Assembly: GCA_000989525.1 (NCBI GenBank)
Contig: LBON01000005.1
Span: 1-64,000, forward strand
From: a candidate division TM6 bacterium GW2011_GWF2_32_72
GTDB taxonomy: Bacteria > Babelota > Babeliae > Babelales > GWF2-32-72
Reading direction: 5' to 3'
Length of the DNA: 64,000 bases
Shown here: one piece after another, positions 42,001-51,089 of the stretch
How the letters are laid out: each line of letters starts with the position of its first letter
Numbering within the stretch: position 1 is the first letter of the stretch
Made by a program: the position numbers and the translations under genes
The notes under the pieces: model-generated
Told to the model about the DNA's origin: nothing
Databases searched by the model: none
Seen by the model: the letters and a program-made list of their open reading frames with translations, nothing else

Positions 42001-42897
42001 ATGAAGCAAATTATAAATAAATTCGAAGCCTATCTTCTCACAGAAAAATGTGTAGCACGAAATACATTTGCGGCTTACAAAAATGATATTAATCAATTTG
42101 TGACTTTTTTAAACACAAAAAGGGTCGGCTCTTTTGAGGAGCTGACCCTTGATCATTTAAAAAAGTTTTTGCAGTATTTGGTAAAATCAGAAATTTCTGC
42201 AAGTAGTCGTTCGCGTAAGCTTTCTGCGCTTAAAGTTTTGTTTGAATATCTTGAACGCAATTGTGGAATAACTAATTTTACAACAGATTTGTCTTATCCA
42301 AAGCTTGAAAAAAAGCTTCCAGAGTATTTGAATGAAAATGAAATTAGTACCTTTTTGCAGACAGCTTCTTTAGACAGCTCTCCAATAGGTGTGCGCAATA
42401 AAACTATGCTTTATTTGCTTTATACATCTGGCATGAGAATTAGTGAGCTTGTAAATTGTAAACTTTCAGATTTTCAGTTTGATTCTCAATTTTTTAAAAT
42501 ATCTGGTAAGGGAGGGAAAGAACGATTAATGCCTTTGCCAAAGATGATGTTTGAGCTTTTACAATTATATATAAAAGATGTTCATTCTAAATTTACGGCC
42601 AAACATTCAACCGATTGTTTGTTTCCCGTTTTGTATGCTGGTCAAATAAAACCAATTACACGACAATCTCTTTGGAAGATTGTAAGTGATGTTTGGGCTA
42701 AAACAGGTATAAAAAAATCAATTTCACCTCATAAGCTTCGGCATTCATTTGCAACTCATTTGCTTAAAGAAGGTGTTGATTTACGTTCTTTGCAAATGTT
42801 ACTTGGTCATGAAAATATTTCTACTGTTCAGATTTACACCCATGTTGAGGTAAGTCATCTCAGAAATGTTTATGATAAAAAACACCCAAGGTCTTAA
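42001..42897 (+). CDS. xerD: Tyrosine site-specific recombinase (XerC/XerD)
   Basis: 298 aa. An N-terminal core-binding domain (FEAYLLTEKCVARNTFAAY, SSRSRKLSALKVLFEYL) is followed by the catalytic domain with Arg in TSGMRISELV, Lys after SGKGGKERLMPLP, HKLRHSFATHLL, LGHENIS and the nucleophile in VQIYTHV. It likely resolves chromosome dimers at dif. Whether it is XerC, XerD or a single-recombinase XerH-like enzyme cannot be settled from the sequence. A 12-base hairpin lies within its 5' coding part. Confidence 0.9.
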   Translation: MKQIINKFEAYLLTEKCVARNTFAAYKNDINQFVTFLNTKRVGSFEELTLDHLKKFLQYLVKSEISASSRSRKLSALKVLFEYLERNCGITNFTTDLSYPKLEKKLPEYLNENEISTFLQTASLDSSPIGVRNKTMLYLLYTSGMRISELVNCKLSDFQFDSQFFKISGKGGKERLMPLPKMMFELLQLYIKDVHSKFTAKHSTDCLFPVLYAGQIKPITRQSLWKIVSDVWAKTGIKKSISPHKLRHSFATHLLKEGVDLRSLQMLLGHENISTVQIYTHVEVSHLRNVYDKKHPRS

Positions 42898-43026
42898 GGA
42901 TTCAATCCTTCTTTTTTTAAAAATTAATTAAATCATTTTTGATTGTAAATTTTATGTTATAATATTTTTTTATGTCTTAAATTACCGCAATTATTGTGAA
43001 ACATTCTAAGGTTAGGAATAAGTTTG

Positions 43027-44151
43027 ATGAAAAAAAGTTTTGTTGTATTACAAAAAGATTTACTTCTTCATTTATCGGCTATGCAGCCAATTTGTAGTAA
43101 AAGAACTACTTTGGATGCCACTTCTTACATTTTGATGCAAGTTGGATATAAGGAATTAATTTTAAAAAGCACTGATTTAGAAATAAGTTTACAATCAAGT
43201 TGTATTTTAGAAAATTCTAATTTGGATGAACCTCAAACTATTTTGGTTTCTGGTAAGCGTTTATTTGATTTAGTTAAAGAATTAGATGGCGCAATCGAAT
43301 TTGAAATAGCCAGCACTCAGTTAACGGTTAAATCGGGTGGAATAAATGTTTCCTTAAATATAAAATCATCAGAAGAATTTCCTCCGTTTCCAGAGAGAAT
43401 TGAAAATTTAATGGATTTACAGGCAAGCTTTTTAGTGAATATGTTAAATAGAGTTGCTTTTTTAATCCCTCAAAATAATTCTAATCCGGCTTTAAATGGT
43501 TTGTTTTTGGAAATCAACTCAAAAGAATTAAAAATGACTACAACAGATGGTCATTGTCTTGCTCAAGCCAAAACAGAAAAGTGTAAGCTTTCTGAAGGTG
43601 AAAAAAAATGGTTGCTACCAAAGCGTGCAATAATAGAAGTTAAAAAATTATTAGAGCAAGCAAAAGATGCTTCGGTTTTTTTGGGTGAATGTGGTAATCA
43701 ACTTGTGTTTTCTGGTGAACAATTTAACTTTTTTACAAAGTTGTTAGCTCAAAGTTTTCCTGAATATAGCCCAATTTTGAATAAGACTGATTTTATTCCA
43801 GCACGTCTTGCTAAAAATGATTTGGTAAAAAGTTTGAGACGATCAAATTGTTTGCTTTCTGGTCAATTTATAGCAACTAAATTTGAATTTGAAAAAGAAG
43901 CCTTGAATGTTTATATGCAAAATAAAGAAGTTGGTGAGCTTAAAGAAAAGTTAAATTTAGAAGAATTTACTGGAAGTAAATTAGATATACGATTTTATGC
44001 CCCATATCTTTTAAGTGGTTTACAAGCTTTTGATGAAGAACAAATAAATTTTTCTTTAAGAGATAATTCTAGACCTATTATTTTTGAATCAGATAAAGAT
44101 GATTGTAAGTTGATTTATCTGGTAATGCCCGTTTCACCAACCAATATATAA
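43027..44151 (+). CDS. dnaN: DNA polymerase III beta subunit (sliding clamp)
   Basis: 374 aa from the ATG at 43027; AGGAA lies about ten bases upstream. It has three clamp domains with ELILKSTDLEISLQSSC, PALNGLFLEINSKELKMTTTDGH and DIRFYAPYLLSGLQAFD, ending YLVMPVS. The ring holds polymerase on DNA. recF follows in 11 bases, as in dnaA-dnaN-recF clusters, but dnaA and gyrase genes are not here. A TATAAT at 42,958-42,963 may be its -10 box. Confidence 0.97.
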   Translation: MKKSFVVLQKDLLLHLSAMQPICSKRTTLDATSYILMQVGYKELILKSTDLEISLQSSCILENSNLDEPQTILVSGKRLFDLVKELDGAIEFEIASTQLTVKSGGINVSLNIKSSEEFPPFPERIENLMDLQASFLVNMLNRVAFLIPQNNSNPALNGLFLEINSKELKMTTTDGHCLAQAKTEKCKLSEGEKKWLLPKRAIIEVKKLLEQAKDASVFLGECGNQLVFSGEQFNFFTKLLAQSFPEYSPILNKTDFIPARLAKNDLVKSLRRSNCLLSGQFIATKFEFEKEALNVYMQNKEVGELKEKLNLEEFTGSKLDIRFYAPYLLSGLQAFDEEQINFSLRDNSRPIIFESDKDDCKLIYLVMPVSPTNI

Positions 44152-44162
44152 AGAAAAAAACA

Positions 44163-45236
44163 GTGCTACTTAGGGAATTACAAATTAAAAATTTTCGCTG
44201 TTTTGAATCTAAGGTTATCAATTTAAATAGTAAAATTGTATTAATTGAAGGTGAAAATGGGGTCGGCAAATCTTCCATTTTGGAAGCCTTGCATTATCTT
44301 TGTTATTTAAGGTCTTTTAGAACTTATGCACCAAAAGAATTGATTCATTTTGAAAGCGATAATTTTTTTTTAAAAGTTGTGGTTGAAAATGCTCTATGCG
44401 CCCAGGATGAATTAAAAGTAGGTTTTTCTGGCAAGAAAAAAACGGTAAAAATTAATGAGGTTGCTGTACCTTCTTTTCGGGAATTGTTTGAAAGCTATCG
44501 AATTATTACGGTTACAGATGATGATCTTTCGTTAATCAAAGGGACACCTGAAGAGCGCCGAGCTTTTTTAGATCAGTTTATTCTTTTATGTGCGCCAGAA
44601 TACTTGGATATGCTCAAAAAATTTAAGCATATTTTAGATAGTAGAAATGCCCTTCTTGCAAGTAAAAGGGTCTCGCGTTCAAATTATGATATTTGGACCA
44701 AGCAACTTTGGGAAAGTTCCATTGTTATTCAGCGTTTTCGGGCTGATAAATTAAGAATTTTGAATGATATTGTTTCAGATTTGGTTAATGTTCATTTTGG
44801 TGAAGAAATTACTATTGAACTTGGGTACAAGGTTAAAAAGGGATCTTTAAATGAAGACTTTGACGGTTTTTTACAAAAAAATCATGAATTGTTTGATTTA
44901 GAGCTTAGGTTTGAGCGTAGTTGTTTTGGCGCCCATCTGGATGATATTTCTATTATTTTTAAAGATCAAAAAAGTAAGCAGTTTGCGTCCAGAGGGCAGC
45001 AGAAGCTTATATTGTTGCTTCTTAAGGTTGCGCAAGTTAAAAATATTTTAGCACAGAAAGGGGGGGTGATTTTTCTCCTTGATGATGTTATGTCAGATTT
45101 TGATGAAAAAGTGTTAAAAACGATTTTAGATATTCTGATTGAATTGGATATTCAACTTATTTTAACTAGCCCTGTGGTTAACAAAGGTGTCGAAAAGCAT
45201 CTGCCAGAAGGTATTTTGAAAAAAATACAGATTTAA
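44163..45236 (+). CDS. recF: DNA repair protein RecF
   Basis: 357 aa, start GTG (44163). ABC-type SMC-like ATPase: LRELQIKNFRCFES, the Walker A IEGENGVGKSSILEALH, the mid-protein PEERRAFLDQFILLC, the signature area ASRGQQKLILLLLKVAQ and Walker B FLLDDVMSDFDE. It helps load RecA at gaps. It shares the transcript with dnaN. Confidence 0.97.
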   Translation: MLLRELQIKNFRCFESKVINLNSKIVLIEGENGVGKSSILEALHYLCYLRSFRTYAPKELIHFESDNFFLKVVVENALCAQDELKVGFSGKKKTVKINEVAVPSFRELFESYRIITVTDDDLSLIKGTPEERRAFLDQFILLCAPEYLDMLKKFKHILDSRNALLASKRVSRSNYDIWTKQLWESSIVIQRFRADKLRILNDIVSDLVNVHFGEEITIELGYKVKKGSLNEDFDGFLQKNHELFDLELRFERSCFGAHLDDISIIFKDQKSKQFASRGQQKLILLLLKVAQVKNILAQKGGVIFLLDDVMSDFDEKVLKTILDILIELDIQLILTSPVVNKGVEKHLPEGILKKIQI

Positions 45237-45304
45237 TTTGACAAATAGTAATCTAAAAACAGTGTAAAAAATAGTAATAAAGGGCCTTGTTTACGCAAAA
45301 CATG

Positions 45305-45332
45305 TTGACATTGTTAGATTTTGCTTTATATT
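45305..45332 (+). promoter_or_regulatory. Promoter inside the recF downstream region
   Basis: TTGACA (45305-45310), a 16-base spacer and TATATT (45327-45332) lie about 65 bases before a terminator, with no protein gene between. It may drive a small RNA. Confidence 0.65.
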
Positions 45333-45339
45333 TTTTAAT

Positions 45340-45437
45340 AACTGTTGACCTAGTTGGCAGTTATTTAATTAGGCTTCATTACTACTCTCCTTTTTTCCAC
45401 CGAGTCCATTGTTTACAATGAACTCGGTGGTTTTATT
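45340..45437 (+). ncRNA. Candidate small RNA with a CU-rich linker
   Basis: Between a good promoter and a strong terminator lie about 95 bases. Hairpin 1 is AATAACTG-N13-CAGTTATT near 45,338-45,366. A single-stranded stretch follows containing CTCTCCTTTTTTCC, complementary to Shine-Dalgarno sequences (AAGGAG). The end is a nine-base stem CCACCGAGT/ACTCGGTGG with a further inner helix CATTG/CAATG and a T tract. This is the layout of regulatory RNAs that bind ribosome sites. Expression is not shown. Confidence 0.5.
45397..45437 (+). terminator. Strong terminator of the candidate small RNA
   Basis: CCACCGAGT (45397-45405) pairs with ACTCGGTGG (45422-45430); the inner CATTG/CAATG pair extends the stem. 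TTTT follows. It would also end any readthrough from recF. Confidence 0.9.
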
Positions 45438-45515
45438 TTGTTGAAAAAATAATTAAAAAATTGTTTTACTATGAATTAAGCTTTTGCGGGTTTAATTTTT
45501 AATTAAAGGAAGAGT

Positions 45516-46631
45516 ATGAAACAATTTTATTTTATTGTTCTTATCCAGTCATTATCAAGTTGTGTTTTAAATATTGACTGTCAATCTTGTGAATATTTAT
45601 ATCCGGTAGGTTATTTACCTAGTCAAAAAAAATTATTATTGACTTATCAAACTAATCAAAAAGAGACTGAGTTATTTTCTTGGGATGTTAATACTAGATA
45701 TTTGAATAAGGATTTATCTTCTTTTTATAGCCCAATGGGTGTACAAGTTTTACCGAATGATATTGGATTTAGTTTTATTCGCAATGGAAAAATCTATGTC
45801 AAAAAATTTTTTGTACGATCTACCAGATGTATCCATCTGGATGATATGATTTATGATGTGAATCATATTTTTTGGAAGAATGAGGAGACTTTCTATTGTT
45901 CTGCAAAAAAAGATAAAAGGTACGCTATTTTTAAAGGGAATTTTAAAGAGGATTGTGACTGTGTTTTAAGCAGTAATGAGCACGATTATTTGTATCCATA
46001 TATTGTAGGGGAGGAACTTTTTTGTTTAAAAAGAGAAAAAGAATTTAAATACTCAATAATTTTATTGGTTGGCGGCAATGAAATTGTTTTAACAGATTTA
46101 GAACAAAAAAATATTTCACATTTTAATGTTATAAATAAAGATGAAATCTTTTTTTTAAATTTTAATAAAAAAGAAAAAAGTTCCTATTTGTTTGATTATT
46201 TTTTATGGAAACGTACGCAACATGAAAAACCAATTAAGCTTTTTACATTTTCCATACCCCAAATGTTCTTAGAAGAAGGCCTATGCGAAACGTTTTTACC
46301 TTTTTTGCCTAAATGTCTGGGAAATAAAATTTTGTTTGTTAGCGAGAGTTTAAATTTTGGAAATATATCAAAAACATCTATTTTTGAATTTGATCTGATA
46401 AAAACTCAAAGTTTGGAAGTTTTTAGTCACGTTGATCGCAGTCTATTTGGAATTATGCCAGCAGAAGATAGAATTTTTTTTGGCGGAGCTTTTTGTGGAA
46501 GTCAAATTCAAAAAGACAATGTTGAAATACAGATTCAAAAAGATAAGGATGAAATAGGTTCTTTTACAAATGTTGAAATAGATTTATTTGATGCTGAATA
46601 TAAATTGGATCTTCCTTTTATTTATAAATAG
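45516..46631 (+). CDS. Secreted, beta-propeller-like unknown protein, 371 aa
   Basis: Not recognised by family. The N-terminus (QFYFIVLIQSLSSCVL) is a signal peptide. The body is rich in beta strands in a repeating form (KKLLLTYQTNQKETELFSWD, GKIYVKKFFVR, NKILFVSESLNFGN), with D/N and W residues as in TolB or WD-type propellers. An internal near-repeat VEIQIQKDKDEIG follows QIQKDN near the end. A propeller fold is a guess. It lies after the small RNA and before a long convergent terminator. Confidence 0.55.
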   Translation: MKQFYFIVLIQSLSSCVLNIDCQSCEYLYPVGYLPSQKKLLLTYQTNQKETELFSWDVNTRYLNKDLSSFYSPMGVQVLPNDIGFSFIRNGKIYVKKFFVRSTRCIHLDDMIYDVNHIFWKNEETFYCSAKKDKRYAIFKGNFKEDCDCVLSSNEHDYLYPYIVGEELFCLKREKEFKYSIILLVGGNEIVLTDLEQKNISHFNVINKDEIFFLNFNKKEKSSYLFDYFLWKRTQHEKPIKLFTFSIPQMFLEEGLCETFLPFLPKCLGNKILFVSESLNFGNISKTSIFEFDLIKTQSLEVFSHVDRSLFGIMPAEDRIFFGGAFCGSQIQKDNVEIQIQKDKDEIGSFTNVEIDLFDAEYKLDLPFIYK

Positions 46632-46719
46632 TAATAAAGTCCGTTTTAATTAAAGCAAGGAATGTTTTAACATAATAATCATTATCGGACCTGCCGTTAA
46701 AAGATCTTCTATGTTTTTT

Positions 46720-46757
46720 AAAAAGGAAAAAGGCCGCACGCGGCCTTTTTCCTTTTT
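46720..46757. terminator. Long perfect two-way terminator
   Basis: Two 18-base perfect arms (46720-46737 and 46740-46757), AAAAAGGAAAAAGGCCGC and its complement, with a two-base loop. A/T tracts in the arms let it serve both convergent genes. Confidence 0.95.
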
Positions 46758-46784
46758 AAAATTTTATATTTATTACGCGTTTAA

Positions 46785-47258
46785 TTATTTTTTAAGAGAG
46801 AGGATGATTACAGGTAAAGAGCCTATTAAATTTAACTCTTCCATTTTTGCCATAAACTTTTGATAAATAACATTGTTTAATAGTTTTATATCTTCCTCTA
46901 TCCATATAAAATCAAAATTAAAATAATCAAGAAGAAATTCTTCCATTAATTCATCATTTAACCAATTAAACTCACTCGAATGCGTCATAAGGAAATCATA
47001 TAAATTAAGGCCTCGATTTAACTTAATACTTGATGAAAAACAAGCGATATTTTGATAACAATTTAAAGCATTTAAAAATGTATAAATAAAAGAGCGACCC
47101 ATTTCAAAACTTTTAACTTGAATGCGACGCTGACCGTTAGAAAGAAAGATGTCTTGATATTCTAAAATATCTTTTTCTGTGATGTTTTTTGTAAGAATTT
47201 TTTCACATTGATTGTTCAATTTTGTGTCTTGGTAAACACCCTTTTTTAGTGTCTCCAT
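46785..47258 (-). CDS. Unknown protein downstream of ruvC, 157 aa
   Basis: The ATG at 47258 is preferred because GGGAGAAG precedes it; a start nine codons upstream is possible. No family is recognised. The strand pattern (FIYTFLNALNCY, IACFSSSI, FDFIWIEEDIKLL, SLPVIILSL) looks like a small alpha/beta fold, and the acid pair after WI recalls the second strand of RecA-type ATPases, but no P-loop is present. It lies 80 bases after ruvC on the same strand. Confidence 0.5.
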   Translation of the reverse strand: METLKKGVYQDTKLNNQCEKILTKNITEKDILEYQDIFLSNGQRRIQVKSFEMGRSFIYTFLNALNCYQNIACFSSSIKLNRGLNLYDFLMTHSSEFNWLNDELMEEFLLDYFNFDFIWIEEDIKLLNNVIYQKFMAKMEELNLIGSLPVIILSLKK

Positions 47259-47338
47259 AATTCTTCTCCCTAGTATTTTCCCCATGTCCCCTACTAATCG
47301 TTGTTATCATACTATTTATAAGAATTAGAATGCAATAG

Positions 47339-47827
47339 TTAGCGCAAAAAGTTACGCTGTGTATGCCATAACCCGCAGAGCATAATCGCCAATGCATCGG
47401 TTACATCAGCTTTTTCAGGGGAAGAAATTTTTGGAAAAAGTTGCAAGATTACGCGTGAAACTTGTTCTTTGCTGGCTCCTCCAAAGCCCGTTACCGCAAG
47501 TTTTACCTCTCGAGGAGCAAACTCATGTAATGTTAATTTTTTTTGCGCCGCCAGAAGATATAAAATTCCTCGCAAGTAACCTAATTTTAAAAAGTTTTGT
47601 GCGTTCTTTCCCAAAAAAGATGTTTCTAAGGATATATCTGTAACCTCAAATTTTTCTATTTTTTCAAAGAAACAGTCATAAAAAAAACCCACACGTTCGT
47701 GCAAGGGTTTGCTAGAAGACATTTTTAAATATCCATAATCTAATAAATATATTTTATTAGATGCTTCTTTTTTTAAAATCCCAAATCCACTTGCCGTGAA
47801 TCCCGGATCAATTCCCAAGATTACCAT
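47339..47827 (-). CDS. ruvC: Holliday junction resolvase RuvC
   Basis: 162 aa. Cuts four-way junctions symmetrically. The four acidic residues of the RNase H-type active site are in ILGIDPGFTASGFG (Asp7), DISLETSFLGKNA (Glu), and SSPEKADVTDALAIML (two Asp). ruvA and ruvB are not next to it. Ends before the unknown gene at 47258. Length normal. Confidence 0.96.
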   Translation of the reverse strand: MVILGIDPGFTASGFGILKKEASNKIYLLDYGYLKMSSSKPLHERVGFFYDCFFEKIEKFEVTDISLETSFLGKNAQNFLKLGYLRGILYLLAAQKKLTLHEFAPREVKLAVTGFGGASKEQVSRVILQLFPKISSPEKADVTDALAIMLCGLWHTQRNFLR

Positions 47828-47862
47828 CGCCCTTTTTTACCTTTTTATTCAATGTATTTTAA

Positions 47863-49233
47863 TTAATAATCCTTTACATCCTCAAACCTAGTCAATTCAC
47901 GAAGGAAATTCATATAAACAGTCCCTGTTGGACCATTTCGTTGTTTGCCTATAATCAACTCCGATAATGCCGGATTTTCAGTTTCTGGATTATAAACAAT
48001 ATCTCGGTACAAAAACATAATAACGTCCGCGTCTTGTTCGATAGCACCTGATTCTCGTAAATCAGAAAGCATTGGCCGTTTATCCATACGACTATCAACT
48101 GCACGCGATAGTTGAGAAAGAGCAAGAATGGGAATATTTAATTCTTTTGCCAACGCCTTTAACGATCTTGATATTTCAGAAACTTCTTGATGACGATTTT
48201 CATGTATTTTAGTTGAATGTAAAAGCTGTAAATAATCTATGATTAAAAATTGCAAATTGTGTTCTATTTTTAATTTTCTAGCTTTAGTTCGAATATCCAT
48301 AACAGAGCTCATTGCCGTATCATCAATGAATAATTTAGTTTCTGCTAATCTTGCTGCAACATTAGTAAGCTCTATCCATTCATCTGATGAAATGGTAGCG
48401 TTTCTAATGTTTTGATGAGGAACTTCTGATTCTGAAGAAAGAAGACGCAATGTTAATTGCTCCGCAGCCATTTCAAGCGAAAAAATTCCGGTACAAATAC
48501 CATTCATGGAAGCATATGAAGCCAAATTTAATGCTAATGCTGTTTTACCCATAGACGGTCTTGCCGCCAAAATAATTAAATCGCCTCCTTGCAATCCAGA
48601 GGTCATTTCATCTAATTTTGAAAGGCCCGTTGGTATGCCTGTAATCCCCTTACTCTGGCTTTTTATATTTGAAAGATGCTCAAATGTTTTTTTTAACCAA
48701 ATATCTAATTGAACAAAAGATGTCGCGCTTCGTTTATTGCCAATGTTAAAAATTGTTTTTTCTGCGTCGTCTAAAACAGCATCAATCTCTCTTTGATTTT
48801 GATCGTAACAATTAGTAATAATATCTGTTGCAGAACTTATTAGGTCACGCAAAATAGATTTTTCTTTTATTATTCTAGCATGTTGTTCGGCCATACCGGT
48901 TGCGGCAATATCTTCTTGTAAAGAAAGTAAATAAATCACTCCACCTATAGCAACCAATTGCCCTTTTTTTGTTAACTCATCTTGCAGCGTCACAATATCA
49001 ATACGCTTAAAATCTGCCGTAATTTCTTGCATCGTTTGAAAAATAACTTTATTAGCCGGGCTATAAAAATCATCTGCTGTGATAATTTCAACAACCTGGC
49101 TAAAATTTTTATCATTCAAAAGAAGACCGCCCAGTACAGATCTCTCAGCGCTTAATGCAGCCGGCAAAGATCTGCCCAAAGCCTTTTCTGTATCTATGGG
49201 AACTTTTTTTTCGAAAATTTTATTTTTTAACAT
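47863..49233 (-). CDS. dnaB: Replicative DNA helicase DnaB
   Basis: 456 aa. The N-terminal DnaB helical domain (RSLPAALSAERSVLGGLLLN) is followed by the RecA-like motor with Walker A ARPSMGKTALALN, FSLEMAAEQL, Walker B FLIIDYLQLL, SQLSRAVDSRMDKRP and DLRESGAIEQDADVIMFLYRD, split by short loops. It unwinds the fork as a hexamer. It follows rplI by 14 bases, the common rplI-dnaB order. rpsF and rpsR, which usually lead this set, are absent here. Confidence 0.98.
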   Translation of the reverse strand: MLKNKIFEKKVPIDTEKALGRSLPAALSAERSVLGGLLLNDKNFSQVVEIITADDFYSPANKVIFQTMQEITADFKRIDIVTLQDELTKKGQLVAIGGVIYLLSLQEDIAATGMAEQHARIIKEKSILRDLISSATDIITNCYDQNQREIDAVLDDAEKTIFNIGNKRSATSFVQLDIWLKKTFEHLSNIKSQSKGITGIPTGLSKLDEMTSGLQGGDLIILAARPSMGKTALALNLASYASMNGICTGIFSLEMAAEQLTLRLLSSESEVPHQNIRNATISSDEWIELTNVAARLAETKLFIDDTAMSSVMDIRTKARKLKIEHNLQFLIIDYLQLLHSTKIHENRHQEVSEISRSLKALAKELNIPILALSQLSRAVDSRMDKRPMLSDLRESGAIEQDADVIMFLYRDIVYNPETENPALSELIIGKQRNGPTGTVYMNFLRELTRFEDVKDY

Positions 49234-49247
49234 TAACTAAATCTAGC

Positions 49248-49691
49248 CTACTCACTTACAATAACTAGTGTGAATTCAGGGGTCAATTTTGAAGACAACT
49301 TAACTGTAACAGGGTGACTGCCCTTAGTTTTAATAGATTTAGTAAAAACAATTTGATCTTTTGATACATTAACACCATTTGCTGCCAATAAATCAACTAC
49401 TTCAGAAGATCTAACTGCCGCATAAAGTTTATCATCATCGTGCAATTTCTTTTTAAGAACAACCTTTAATTGTTTTATTTTTTCAGCAAGTATCGATGTC
49501 TTGGATGCAATTACCTCTTTTCTGTGCTCTACCTGTCTTACTTTTGATTTGTAGAATGCCTCGTTTTTTTCTGTAAGTTCAACACCTAATTTGCGAGGGA
49601 TTAAATAATTTTGTGCATATCCATCGGAAGCTTTGATTATTTCGCCAGCTAATCCTAATCTTTCAATATCTTTTAGTAAAAAAATTTTCAT
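49248..49691 (-). CDS. rplI: 50S ribosomal protein L9
   Basis: 147 aa from the ATG at 49691 (AAAGGAATG upstream); a longer frame would add an unneeded hydrophobic leader. The start KIFLLKDIERLGLAGEII and GYAQNYLIPRKLGVELTEKN are the L9 N-terminal domain. The C-terminal domain has the lysine-rich linker helix and KLYAAVRSSEVVDLLAANG. Followed by dnaB. Confidence 0.97.
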   Translation of the reverse strand: MKIFLLKDIERLGLAGEIIKASDGYAQNYLIPRKLGVELTEKNEAFYKSKVRQVEHRKEVIASKTSILAEKIKQLKVVLKKKLHDDDKLYAAVRSSEVVDLLAANGVNVSKDQIVFTKSIKTKGSHPVTVKLSSKLTPEFTLVIVSE

Positions 49692-49778
49692 AAACATTCC
49701 TTTGAACAAAATTGTGTATAGATAACAAATTAAAAGTAAATTATATCCGAAAAAATCCACATCGTCGATTGGATTTTC

Positions 49779-51089
49779 TCAAAAAATTGTAAATTTTCTA
49801 TGCCCTACAAAGATTATGGTTACTCCGAACTCCATCGCTTTCATATTTGCATAAAGCTGACAGGCTTTATGTAAATATGTGCAAGAAAACCAATCTTCAT
49901 TAACTAAAAAAATAATAGGTAATCCTGATGAGCAACAATTTTGATAACAGGGAGAATTTTTAAAAAACAAATCTGAGCAAATCGCACAAGAAAAATTTTG
50001 ACCGTTTAAACATAAATTATTTTTTTTCTGATTAGATAAATTGAAAATTACCTTTTTTTTTAAAAAGATATTCCGCATAAAATTTAAATAAGAAGGTATT
50101 CTTTCCGTTAAAAAAAAGCGATGCGTTTTGTCATAAAAATTTATTATGCGTCCTTGGTGTAAAACAAACAAACAATTATACAAGTTTGCCCCTTCTTTTC
50201 TATGGCTCCCCAGAATCAAGCGTCTTCCTTTTAACGCCACTTCATCCCAGAACTGTAAATATTCCTCAAATTGATTTAAAGGAAATGCAAAAGAAGATTC
50301 CGGCATCAAGATCACTTTTGCTGTCGGAAATTGTTTTACACTATCCATCAAATTTAATGCTATTTCTTGCGCTGCCGCAACTGGACTATGTATCTTTTTT
50401 GAAGGAAGACAATAACCAAATATTTCTTCATTCAAAAAAAATTTAGGCTGTTGCTGTTTAATAAAAAAGCCAATTAAAAAAGGCGCCGCAAAAAACAAGG
50501 CAAGTAATAAGTTGATTTTTTTTCTGTCCATTAAAAAATTGACTATAAAAAACTGCCACCCAATCAAACAAAACAACTGCCCTTCAAATTTAAACCATGT
50601 CATAGTTGATAAAAATGAGGGAAACGTCGCAAGTGGCAACAATGGATTTAATAAACAACACCCTTCCATTTCTCCCATCACCCAAAATATCCCTGTATCA
50701 TTCCACCAAAAATAAAAAAATGTTATAGGTAACAAAACAATGGACAAATTTAATCGTTTACACAATAAAGTTGTAGCCCAAAACCAAAGCCCTGAATAAA
50801 TTGAAAGATTCAAAAGTAACAACGGCCAAACAAACCATTTCAAAACCGATTCTCCGCGCTCTATGGCCATCCATAATATTCCATATGTTGAAATTGCAAA
50901 AGTTGTTGCCCCCCATAAAAGCCCATCACTGAATTTCAAAAAAATGTTTGCTTGTTGTAAATAAAAAATTGGGATCAAGAAAAGAAAAATTAAAAAACAT
51001 AAATTTTCTGGAAAAATAAAAGGCAACCCAAACAAAATCGCTGAAATAAAAATTAATAGAATTTTAAAGTGAGTTTGATCCTGTTTCAT
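49779..51089 (-). CDS. Divergent apolipoprotein N-acyltransferase-like protein
   Basis: 436 aa, shorter than typical Lnt (about 500). Eight or so membrane helices in the N-terminal half are followed by a nitrilase-like domain. The Glu-Lys-Cys triad is recognisable: VILMPESSFAF (Glu), INFYDKTHRFFLTERIP (Lys) and FSCAICSDLFF (Cys). The usual C-Y-E around the Cys is C-S-D. Lnt N-acylates the lipoprotein N-terminus in the inner membrane. It overlaps the preceding pseudopilin gene by four bases (ATGA), so the two are coupled; a specialised role with those proteins is possible. Confidence 0.75.
   Translation of the reverse strand: MKQDQTHFKILLIFISAILFGLPFIFPENLCFLIFLFLIPIFYLQQANIFLKFSDGLLWGATTFAISTYGILWMAIERGESVLKWFVWPLLLLNLSIYSGLWFWATTLLCKRLNLSIVLLPITFFYFWWNDTGIFWVMGEMEGCCLLNPLLPLATFPSFLSTMTWFKFEGQLFCLIGWQFFIVNFLMDRKKINLLLALFFAAPFLIGFFIKQQQPKFFLNEEIFGYCLPSKKIHSPVAAAQEIALNLMDSVKQFPTAKVILMPESSFAFPLNQFEEYLQFWDEVALKGRRLILGSHRKEGANLYNCLFVLHQGRIINFYDKTHRFFLTERIPSYLNFMRNIFLKKKVIFNLSNQKKNNLCLNGQNFSCAICSDLFFKNSPCYQNCCSSGLPIIFLVNEDWFSCTYLHKACQLYANMKAMEFGVTIIFVGHRKFTIF

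Noticed and set aside
42898-43026. Origin of replication next to dnaN
   Set aside because: Short A/T-rich promoter gap without DnaA boxes.
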